Assembly: GCA_031362985.1 (NCBI GenBank)
Contig: JANLTO010000030.1
Coordinates: 124,001-188,000 of the forward strand
DNA length: 64,000 nt
DNA from: SHZL01 sp031362985
GTDB lineage: Bacteria > Pseudomonadota > Gammaproteobacteria > Xanthomonadales > SZUA-36
Reading direction: 5' to 3'
Shown here: piece after piece, positions 17,021 through 24,634 of the stretch
Position numbering within the stretch: the first letter of the stretch is position 1
Layout of the letters: every line of letters starts with the position of its first letter
Translations under genes and position numbers: made by a program
The notes under the pieces: generated by a model
The model's input: the letters and a program-made list of their open reading frames with translations, nothing else
Databases searched by the model: none
What the model was told of the DNA's origin: nothing

Positions 17021-17054
17021 TAAGGAAGCACTGAATAATTCGGAGTTTCCCTAA
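17021..17054. repeat. 34-bp palindromic intergenic element, copy B
   Basis: This segment matches copy A (4660-4693) at 28 of 34 positions, with the same TAAGGAA start, GAGTTTCCCTAA end and 7-base loop. The stem is imperfect here (GGAAGCACTG against CGGAGTTTCC). It lies in the 103-base gap between the convergent ends of relA and the large glycosyltransferase gene. Shared position at convergent gene ends in both copies suggests a mobile palindromic repeat or a transcription-end hairpin. Confidence 0.7.
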
Positions 17055-17064
17055 ATCCCGGTGT

Positions 17065-20000
17065 TCAAACAGCAGGCTTGGTCAGTTCGCTCAACACCAG
17101 GGCAAGGTTTTCCCGCGCCCGTTCAATGGAAAAATGCGCACGGACGTTTTCCAGGCCGGCGGTGGAGAGCCGGTCCCACAGGGGTTCGTCGCTATACAGC
17201 CGAATCACCGCTGCCGCAAATTCCTCCGCCGTTTGCGCAATCAGCAGGTCCACACCATCGCTGGCAAACAAGCCTTCCGCGGCCATCGGCGTGGCGACTA
17301 CGGGTTGTCCATGGCTCATGCTCAGGTTGACTTTGCCCTTCACGCCTGCACCGTAACGCAAAGGCGCGACTGCAAGGCGGCAGCCATCCAGCCACGGTTC
17401 CAGGTCCGGTACAAATCCGTGGAATACCACGCCATTGCCGTTCAGGGCGCGGATTTTCTCCGGCGCTTTGCTGCCGATCAGGTGAAATTTTATATCAGGC
17501 AATTGCTGAAGAACCAGGGGCCAGACACTGGTGGTAAACCATTGCACAGCATCAATGTTGGGTGGATGCTGGAACCCCCCGACGAAAAAAATATCTTTGC
17601 GCGCAGCAAAATCCCTGCGCCTGCCGGATACGGGGTGAATGTTCGACAAAACATGCACACGGGCATCGGGAGCATCCAGGGCAAGCACTTCTTTTTCGGC
17701 AGTGCTGACCACCAGGGTAGCGTCTGCCTGCCCGATTACCGCCAGTTCTGAACGGCGGGTTTGAGCTGCAACGCGTTGCAGCGGCAGGCTGTTTTCCAAC
17801 TCGGCCAGTCGCTGTTCGCGCAGGTAATGCAAATCAACCGTATCAAAAATAAATTTGGCACGCGGACAGTATTTCTGTATCAGTGAAATGTAATTCACGG
17901 CAACGTAATGGCGGCTGATCATGATGAAATCGAAATCGCCGCCGCGTTGCTGAAAGAAATCCTGCAATGATGCTATCCACGGGTTGTAAAGCACTTCCAC
18001 CCCGGCGTGTTGCAAAGAACTGGAATAACGGCCTGCGTAGCCGCGGTTGTCAGCGAAAAAACTGACGCCATAACCCAGTTGCCGGAAACAATCGAACAGG
18101 TAACAAAGGCGTAAACTGCCGGAGTCCTGGTCGGGCTCGGGCGTGTAGGCGTCAATGACCAATACGCGCCCGCGCAATCGATGATCGCGTGCGCGGCGAA
18201 CCTCGGCTGCATTGCCCGGATCAGAAATGGGTTTCGGATAGCTTGCCAGGCCGGTCCGCCAGCGTTCGAGAAATTTCTTGCGATTGATTTCCTGGTAGCG
18301 CTTGGTGCCGCTGCCGGTGTTCGTACCTGCAGTAATTCCTTCGTGGTGGATGATGGTTGCAGCCGCCTGCACGCGCACCTTGAAGCCGGCTGCGCGGACC
18401 TGGAATGCAAGATCGGTATCCTCGTAGTAGGCCGGAGCGTAGCGTTGATCAAATCCCCCCAGTTGCCTGAGTAAAGCTGCGGGCAGCATCACGCAGGCTC
18501 CGGAGCAGTAATCGACTTCACGCGTGAAACTGTAGTCGGGTCGATCAGCGTTATCGCCCCGGCCATAATTCCAGCCACTGCCATCCTGGAACACCATGCC
18601 GCCGGCCTCCTGCAGGCTGCCATCCGGATAGACCAGGCGCGCGCCGGCCAGGCCGGTATCCGGAAACTGCTGGAAGGTTTGCAGCAAGGCGTCCAGCCAT
18701 CCATCGAGTACCTGGGTATCGTTATTGAGAAAAACGATGTAACTGCCCTTGGCAGCTGCGGCGCCGTTGTTGCAGCTTCCAACAAACCCCAGGTTGGACT
18801 TGTTGCGAATGAACTCCAGTCCCACGATACCTTGCAGCCGCTCCGGAGTTTCGTCTTTTGAGCCGTCATCTACAACAATGATTTCGAAGCTGGCCGCATT
18901 ACTGGTGTTTGCCATGGAGCGCAAGCAGGCAGCCGTGTATTCCCACTTGTTGTAAACCGGAATCACAATCGAGACCGTGGGTTTTTGCGCGCGAGGTACG
19001 CTTCCAGGTGGCTCCGGATCGCCTATGGGCTCAATAGTGTGCTCCAGCCGGGAGGCTGGTTTCACCCGGTTCTGGGGAGATACCTGCAAGCGCGATACTG
19101 CGCCGCCCAGCCCCTGGGTGCTGACCGTCCGCACAACTTGCGACATCAATAAGGGCCAGCGCCGCGGATTCCATGCCCGGGTTTGCTTCAAGTTCGCCAG
19201 TACGCGCCTGCTGGCGCGCAGGGGTTTGGTGATCTTCCAGGAAGAACTCTGCAGCACTGCTGCGTATTGCTCACGCAGTTGGCGCAGGCTCTCGGCAGTC
19301 ATCCCGTGCGCTGCCTGTTCGTGGTGGATACTCTCTTCCAGCGCAGCTACCCAAACGCGGTTATCTTGCTGGGTTTTTTGCAGCGTGCGGTCGCGCTCCA
19401 TGGCCCATTCGGTACGTTGTTCAACTTCTGCCTGAAGTTCACCCAACTGCCGGTCCAGCCGGGTTTGTACCATGCTTTGCCTGGCGTTTTGTTCGGCCAG
19501 CGCAGCCTGCTGGATTTTTTCCAGGCTGGCGCTGGCGGTGAGAAACTGTTCAGCCTGCTGCGCCGGGCACAACTCGTCGTAACGTTTAACCATGGCTGCA
19601 GTAGTAAAGTGTTCGGCCGTGGCCAGTTGCGCGCGGATGTGATCCAGCACTTGCCGATGCAAGGCAAGTTCCTGCACTTTTGCCACCAGTGCCTGCGCGC
19701 TGGGTTCGATGAGCAGGCCGTCACGGCCATCCTCGATGCGTTCGGCCAGGCTGCCCACCCGGGTGGCGATGACAGGGATGCCAAGTTGTCGCATTTCGGA
19801 CAGGGTATAGCTGAAGGTTTCCGGTACTATGGAAAGCAGCGCGGCAACATCAGGACCGATCGCTTGCAACAGGCGCGGCAAATCACCGCGTTGGTACTGC
19901 AGGATTACGTTTACACCCGCATGTCCGTAAAACGCTGCGCCGTGCGGGCCGGCTCCCAGCAGGTAAATCTGCGCTACCTGGCTTAGCTCGGGCAGCGCCT

Positions 20001-21573
20001 CCAGCAATAAGGACTGTCCCTTGCCCGCATGAATACTTCCGGGTATCACAATGCGCAACTTGCCGTCCGGTCGTGCACGGGGTGTAATGGTTTGCCCTGG
20101 CTCAAGTGGCGCCAACCCGTGGTGAACCACTTCAATGGCGGTATCTTCCCAGCGCGTGTCCAGCTTCCGGGTCAGATCCACGACCGATTGGCTGGGGGCT
20201 ATCAGCTTGACTGCATTTTCCAAAACCACTGCGCGCCAGTCGCTTGTTAGGCGTGACCAAGCGCTGGCGTCGTGGTCGCGAAACTCCGGTAACAACTCAT
20301 GGTGCTGCAGGGCTTGTTGCAGGCGTATTTCCCGCGGTAGTTCGAGGAACGGACCTGGGTGGACACCGAGCAGTGGCCAACCCGGGAAGAAATCATGCAG
20401 TACCTGTATGGTTGGAAGGCTGGTGCGCAAAGCGTCGAGACTATGACCGACCAGGGAAGAGACTATGATTCTGCCGATGCCGTGGCGCCGGCAGATCCAG
20501 GCAAGAATTTCACCGTAGTGCGGATGGCCGGTGGTAACTGACTGGATCACGGGGCTCAGCCACCAGCTTGCGATCGGGGCTCCCAGTTCATTTCCTGAAT
20601 ACAGGCAGAGTCGCTGCCCGGCGCCCAGACCGGACTGCGGGCCTTCGGAGCGCAACTGAAAGTTGCTCCGTGGGAAGTCGTTGCCAGCTTCCTCCAGTTC
20701 AATCCCGACGCCGGTTGCACGGTTCGTGCCGGTAGCAATGAACGATTCCACCCACTGCGCGACGCCCCCGCCCCAGCTGTGCGTGATGTGCAGGGTGGCA
20801 TTGTGCCCCGGTCGCAGCGTATTGAATGGCCGCGTAGCCGGGGTGATGTCTTTGGCCAGCCAGTCCTGCAGCAAGGCACTCAGGTCGCCCCAGGGTGCGG
20901 GTCGGAGTTGTTCGTGGGCCTGCAGCGCAGGGCCATGATCAAGGGTGTGCCCGGTCGAAAGGGCGAACAGGCTGTCCGAGACAAGTATCTGGCCGGCGGC
21001 ACGCAGCAAATGTTCGCGCGCCTGTTTCGCGGTGATGGCAGGCTCGGCCAGAAGCTTGATCGCAGCCGGGCTAAAATACAGCAGGTGATGTGGCCAGTGG
21101 TCCAGGCAGTGGAGCTTGCCACTGCCCAACAGCCTTACCAGGCCGGCAGTGCGTCGCAGTAATGCCGCATGCTTGCCACCCTCGGCTTGTACGCAAACCG
21201 ATGTGTCCAGTCCGGCGAAAGGATTCATTCCCGGATCTGCATTGCTCAGTACGCTAAGAACCGTAGCATTCCCCAATGCATTTGCGACGCGGACCAAAGC
21301 CTCCGCGTCGGCCGGGTGCAGGTGGACCCACGGCGACTGGATGAGGAGGGGGCGTCCCGGGTGCAAGGCAAGAAACTCGCAGAGCAAGGGGCCAATGTGC
21401 TCAAGGCGTGCGGGGCCGGTGGGCGTCCACTGCAACCACCCGGGGTAATCCACGGGAAGGTCCGGCTCCCCCATGATGGCGGATCCGGCCCATGGCAGCA
21501 GGCAAAACGCCGGCAGCGCAGATCGGGCCCCGGCAGGCGTTTCCTGTGGCTTAGTTGGGGCGATTGAGGTCAT
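17065..21573 (-). CDS. Three-module glycosyltransferase (GT4-like, coiled coil, GT2, GT4-like)
   Basis: The 1502-residue protein joins several sugar-transfer modules. Residues about 500-690 are a GT4-type domain (LRIVIPGSIHAGKGQSLLLEAL, and PETFSYTLSEMRQLGIPVIAT carrying the donor-binding glutamate region), preceded by about 500 residues of uncertain fold. Residues about 680-790 form a charged, glutamine-rich coiled coil. Residues about 865-1110 are a GT2 domain (PTVSIVIPVYNKWEYTAACL, VVDDGS, NNDTQVLDGW, YYEDTDLAFQVRAAGF). Residues about 1135-1502 are a second GT4-type domain (FVGGFQHPPNIDAVQWF, PLRYGAGVKGKVNLSMSHGQPVVATPMAAEG). No signal peptide or membrane segment is evident, so it is probably cytoplasmic and adds several sugars to an O-antigen, capsule or glycoprotein. 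Acceptor and linkage cannot be predicted. No polysaccharide operon surrounds it. Confidence 0.85.
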   Translation of the reverse strand: MTSIAPTKPQETPAGARSALPAFCLLPWAGSAIMGEPDLPVDYPGWLQWTPTGPARLEHIGPLLCEFLALHPGRPLLIQSPWVHLHPADAEALVRVANALGNATVLSVLSNADPGMNPFAGLDTSVCVQAEGGKHAALLRRTAGLVRLLGSGKLHCLDHWPHHLLYFSPAAIKLLAEPAITAKQAREHLLRAAGQILVSDSLFALSTGHTLDHGPALQAHEQLRPAPWGDLSALLQDWLAKDITPATRPFNTLRPGHNATLHITHSWGGGVAQWVESFIATGTNRATGVGIELEEAGNDFPRSNFQLRSEGPQSGLGAGQRLCLYSGNELGAPIASWWLSPVIQSVTTGHPHYGEILAWICRRHGIGRIIVSSLVGHSLDALRTSLPTIQVLHDFFPGWPLLGVHPGPFLELPREIRLQQALQHHELLPEFRDHDASAWSRLTSDWRAVVLENAVKLIAPSQSVVDLTRKLDTRWEDTAIEVVHHGLAPLEPGQTITPRARPDGKLRIVIPGSIHAGKGQSLLLEALPELSQVAQIYLLGAGPHGAAFYGHAGVNVILQYQRGDLPRLLQAIGPDVAALLSIVPETFSYTLSEMRQLGIPVIATRVGSLAERIEDGRDGLLIEPSAQALVAKVQELALHRQVLDHIRAQLATAEHFTTAAMVKRYDELCPAQQAEQFLTASASLEKIQQAALAEQNARQSMVQTRLDRQLGELQAEVEQRTEWAMERDRTLQKTQQDNRVWVAALEESIHHEQAAHGMTAESLRQLREQYAAVLQSSSWKITKPLRASRRVLANLKQTRAWNPRRWPLLMSQVVRTVSTQGLGGAVSRLQVSPQNRVKPASRLEHTIEPIGDPEPPGSVPRAQKPTVSIVIPVYNKWEYTAACLRSMANTSNAASFEIIVVDDGSKDETPERLQGIVGLEFIRNKSNLGFVGSCNNGAAAAKGSYIVFLNNDTQVLDGWLDALLQTFQQFPDTGLAGARLVYPDGSLQEAGGMVFQDGSGWNYGRGDNADRPDYSFTREVDYCSGACVMLPAALLRQLGGFDQRYAPAYYEDTDLAFQVRAAGFKVRVQAAATIIHHEGITAGTNTGSGTKRYQEINRKKFLERWRTGLASYPKPISDPGNAAEVRRARDHRLRGRVLVIDAYTPEPDQDSGSLRLCYLFDCFRQLGYGVSFFADNRGYAGRYSSSLQHAGVEVLYNPWIASLQDFFQQRGGDFDFIMISRHYVAVNYISLIQKYCPRAKFIFDTVDLHYLREQRLAELENSLPLQRVAAQTRRSELAVIGQADATLVVSTAEKEVLALDAPDARVHVLSNIHPVSGRRRDFAARKDIFFVGGFQHPPNIDAVQWFTTSVWPLVLQQLPDIKFHLIGSKAPEKIRALNGNGVVFHGFVPDLEPWLDGCRLAVAPLRYGAGVKGKVNLSMSHGQPVVATPMAAEGLFASDGVDLLIAQTAEEFAAAVIRLYSDEPLWDRLSTAGLENVRAHFSIERARENLALVLSELTKPAV

Positions 21574-21671
21574 CAGGACAGAAAAGTGGCAAAGTCGCAG
21601 CCCGGCTCGCTAGAATGAGCCCCGCCTTATTCAGCCGGCAGGGACGAAATCCGGTCATTATGGTCAAAGGC

Positions 21672-21689
21672 CCGGGTGATGTCACCCGG
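21672..21689. promoter_or_regulatory. Perfect 18-bp dyad upstream of mrcB
   Basis: CCGGGTGA at 21672-21679 and TCACCCGG at 21682-21689 are exact inverted repeats separated by TG. The dyad ends 19 bases before the mrcB ATG at 21709. It could be an operator (a GTGA-n2-TCAC core) or an RNA hairpin (7-bp GC-rich stem, ATGT loop) affecting ribosome access. I do not recognise a specific regulator. Confidence 0.55.
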
Positions 21690-21708
21690 CAGTGGAACAA
21701 TCTATTTT

Positions 21709-24057
21709 ATGGCCACAAGCAACAGGAACGGCAGTGCAGCTCGAAAAATAAACCAGCCGGTCCCCGGTCGCGGCTGGTCGGGCGGGATATGGCGTCTGCT
21801 CTTGTTGGTTTTTGGAGTGTTTCTTGGCCTCCTGGTGCCCTGGGCCTTGTACCTCGATTACCAGGTTACCTCGGAGTTTGAGGGACGCAAGTGGGATCTG
21901 CCCAGCCGGGTCTACGCAAGGCCACTGGAACTCTTTCCGGGTGAACGGTTGGCCCGCGCTGACCTGGAACTGGAACTCAAGTTCGCCGGATATCGTTCCA
22001 GCCCCGCGGCTGACAAGCCCGGTCGGTACCATGTCAGCGGCCAGACCATCGATATTTTCCGCCGTTCGTTTCAGTTTCCCGAAGGCACGGAGCCGCCACG
22101 CCTGTTGCGAGTGATCCTGGCCGATGACAGCGTGGCTGAATTGGTGGATCTCAAGGCTGGACAAGCCATGGATATTGCACGCCTGGACCCGGCCGAGATT
22201 GCATCGATTTACCCGCTGCAAAAAGAAGACCGCACCCTGGTGCGAGCCAGCGAAGTACCCACCCTCCTGCTGACCGGATTGCAGGCAGTTGAGGACCGTC
22301 ATTTCAAGCAACACCCGGGCGTAGACCTCAGCGGTATTTTCCGTGCCCTGCTGGCCAACCTCAAGGCAGGCAGGACGGTGCAAGGAGGCAGTACCCTGAC
22401 CCAGCAGCTGGTCAAGAACTATTTCCTGTCCGGCGAACGCAGCGTGGCACGCAAATTAAACGAGGCCATCATGGCCTTGCTGCTTGAGTGGCACTACGAA
22501 AAAGTCGATATCCTGGATGCTTACCTGAATGAAATCTACCTGGGTCAGCAGGGGGACCTGGCGGTGCACGGGTTTGGTCGAGCCAGCGTGTTCTACTTTA
22601 ATCAGCCGCTGGATCGCCTGGAACCGCAACACATAGCCTTGCTGGTGGGAATGGTCAGGGGCGCATCCTGGTACAACCCGAGGCGCAATCCTGAGCGCGC
22701 GCTGGAGCGGCGCAACCTGGTGCTCGATGTGTTTGCCGAAACAGGATTGCTTTCCGCTGCAGAAGCCGAGGCGGCCAAGGCCCAAGCCCTGGACGTGACA
22801 GAAAATCCGCAGGGCAGTGGCTCCCAATACCATGCTTTCATTGAACTGGTCCGTGCCCAACTGGCGCAGACCTATCGCGAGTCAGACCTGAAATCGGCAG
22901 GCCTGCGAATTTTCACCACGCTGTCGCCGGTTGAGCAGGAAAAAGCCCAGCGCGCCGTGACTGCAGGCGTGGATCAATTGCACCAAACCGGGCTGCCCGC
23001 TGCTTTACAGGGGGCGCTGGTGCTGGTCGATACCATGAGTGGTGAAATCAGAGCTCTGGTAGGTGATCGCTACCCGGGTCGTGAAGGCTTCAACCGCGCC
23101 TTGAACGCACGCCGGCAGGTTGGATCCGTGATCAAGCCACTGGTTTACCTGCTGGCGCTGGAACACCCGGAAAGTTACAGCCTCCTGACGCGGATCTCGG
23201 ATGCACCCGTGGTGCTGAATCAACCAAATGGCAAACAATGGGTGCCAACAAACTACGATGAAAAATCCCATGGCGAAGTCACGCTGCTGCATGCCTTGAC
23301 ACAATCCTATAACCAGGCCACCGTGCGACTGGGTCTGCAACTTGGCGTGAACAATCTGTTGCACAAGCTGGAACAGTTCGGCATCTCCGTTCCCATCGAT
23401 GAGGTGCCTTCAGTTTTTCTTGGTGCCGTTGAGTTGACGCCCCTGGAGGTTACCCAGATTTACCAGTCCATTGCGGCAGGCGGGTACAGTGTGCCCCTGC
23501 GTTCCGTGGTCGCGGTGCAAACAGCTGACGGTGGTGAACTGGTGCGCTACCCCCTGCGACTGATGCCGCAAACGCAGCGCGAAGCCATTGGCGTTTTGAA
23601 CTACGCCCTCACCCAGGTGGTCCAGCAGGGAACAGCAAAAGCCTTGCCCGGATTGCTTGGAAATTCAACCCTGATTGCGGGTAAAACCGGCACCACCAAT
23701 GATCGCCGGGATAGCTGGTTTGTCGGATATACTCGAGACCGTCTTGGTGTTACCTGGGTAGGGCTGGATGACAATGGTCCTGCAGGTGTAACCGGCAGTA
23801 ATGCAGCCATGCGCGTATGGGCAGAACTGTTTAAAGACTTGCCGCTGGAGCCGGTGGATTTGCGCATGCCAGACGGCGCTTTTTGGCTTTGGGTAGACGA
23901 TAAAACGGGAGCATTGACGGCACAGAACTGCCCGGGTGCAATCGAAGTTCCGTTTGTCAGTGGCTCGGAGCCCACGACAAGCACTAAATGCATGGCTGAG
24001 GCAAGTGAAGAAAATGATGAGTCTTTCTGGAGTAAGTGGATTGATCGAAACCCATAA
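21709..24057 (+). CDS. mrcB: Penicillin-binding protein 1B (bifunctional transglycosylase/transpeptidase)
   Basis: PBP1b polymerises and cross-links peptidoglycan from lipid II at the periplasmic face of the inner membrane. The 782-residue class A PBP has a short cytoplasmic tail, one transmembrane helix at about 27-49 and a UB2H-like domain for the LpoB-type activator (about 70-150). The GT51 domain has Glu195 in EDRHFKQHPGVDLSG and the motif GGSTLTQQLVKN. The transpeptidase domain has Ser473-x-x-Lys476 (GSVIKPLVYL), SYNQATVR, and KTGT at 659-662. Start ATG 21709 (MATSNRNGS) is preferred. GTG 21676 and ATG 21679 are in-frame alternatives, but they lie inside the dyad. No strong Shine-Dalgarno is visible. 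The downstream TPR lipoprotein gene overlaps its 3' end. Confidence 0.93.
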   Translation: MATSNRNGSAARKINQPVPGRGWSGGIWRLLLLVFGVFLGLLVPWALYLDYQVTSEFEGRKWDLPSRVYARPLELFPGERLARADLELELKFAGYRSSPAADKPGRYHVSGQTIDIFRRSFQFPEGTEPPRLLRVILADDSVAELVDLKAGQAMDIARLDPAEIASIYPLQKEDRTLVRASEVPTLLLTGLQAVEDRHFKQHPGVDLSGIFRALLANLKAGRTVQGGSTLTQQLVKNYFLSGERSVARKLNEAIMALLLEWHYEKVDILDAYLNEIYLGQQGDLAVHGFGRASVFYFNQPLDRLEPQHIALLVGMVRGASWYNPRRNPERALERRNLVLDVFAETGLLSAAEAEAAKAQALDVTENPQGSGSQYHAFIELVRAQLAQTYRESDLKSAGLRIFTTLSPVEQEKAQRAVTAGVDQLHQTGLPAALQGALVLVDTMSGEIRALVGDRYPGREGFNRALNARRQVGSVIKPLVYLLALEHPESYSLLTRISDAPVVLNQPNGKQWVPTNYDEKSHGEVTLLHALTQSYNQATVRLGLQLGVNNLLHKLEQFGISVPIDEVPSVFLGAVELTPLEVTQIYQSIAAGGYSVPLRSVVAVQTADGGELVRYPLRLMPQTQREAIGVLNYALTQVVQQGTAKALPGLLGNSTLIAGKTGTTNDRRDSWFVGYTRDRLGVTWVGLDDNGPAGVTGSNAAMRVWAELFKDLPLEPVDLRMPDGAFWLWVDDKTGALTAQNCPGAIEVPFVSGSEPTTSTKCMAEASEENDESFWSKWIDRNP

Positions 24058-24634
24058 GGCTGTCCGGGCAAACCGGGGGGTTGCACCAGGATGCAGGCGT
24101 AAGCAGTTGCTTCGTGGTCTGCTCGTGTTGTTGCTGGCAGGCCTGGCAGCCTGCACCGGGCCTGCTCCGGTGCGACCGGAGCCACCGGCAACTGTGCCGG
24201 CTGAGACGCAGGATACCCCGGCAGAGGTACAGGAGCAGGTACGTGAACCGGCACGCCGGGAAAGCGCTGGCGTCCAGGTACATCCTTTGCAGAACCCTGC
24301 AGTCAAAGCCATGCTGGCTGAGGCCGGGCAGGCCGAATCACAAGGCGACTATGACCGCGCGGCCGGTTCGCTGGAACGCGCCATGCGCATACAACCCAGG
24401 GATCCCGAAGTGCTCCAGGCCATGGCGGAAATCCAGCTGCATAAGCAAGACTACGAACAAGCTCTGAATTTCGCCACGCGGTCGTATGATGATGGAGCGC
24501 GTGTTGGAGAAATCTGCAGCAGGAACTGGCGCACCATTGGTGTTGCACGCGGGCATATGGGCGACAGCAGTGGCGCGGCGCAAGCGGAACTGCGCGCCGG
24601 TCAATGCATGAATACCAAGCCAGCCAGTTACTAG
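24017..24634 (+). CDS. TPR-containing lipoprotein
   Basis: The protein (about 205 residues from this start) has a hydrophobic signal LLRGLLVLLLAGLAACTG, with a lipobox cysteine after LAA. A proline- and glutamate-rich linker follows, then tetratricopeptide units (AEAGQAESQGDYDRAAGSLERAMRI and ALNFATRSYDDGARVGE). It overlaps the end of mrcB by about 40 bases and the helicase gene downstream, so it is co-expressed with PBP1b. By position it could be a PBP1b-associated periplasmic or outer-membrane factor, but that is inference only. The start is uncertain: ATG 24014 and ATG 24017 leave an unusually long N-region, and TTG 24041 would shorten it. I do not recognise a named family. Confidence 0.75.
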   Translation: MSLSGVSGLIETHKAVRANRGVAPGCRRKQLLRGLLVLLLAGLAACTGPAPVRPEPPATVPAETQDTPAEVQEQVREPARRESAGVQVHPLQNPAVKAMLAEAGQAESQGDYDRAAGSLERAMRIQPRDPEVLQAMAEIQLHKQDYEQALNFATRSYDDGARVGEICSRNWRTIGVARGHMGDSSGAAQAELRAGQCMNTKPASY

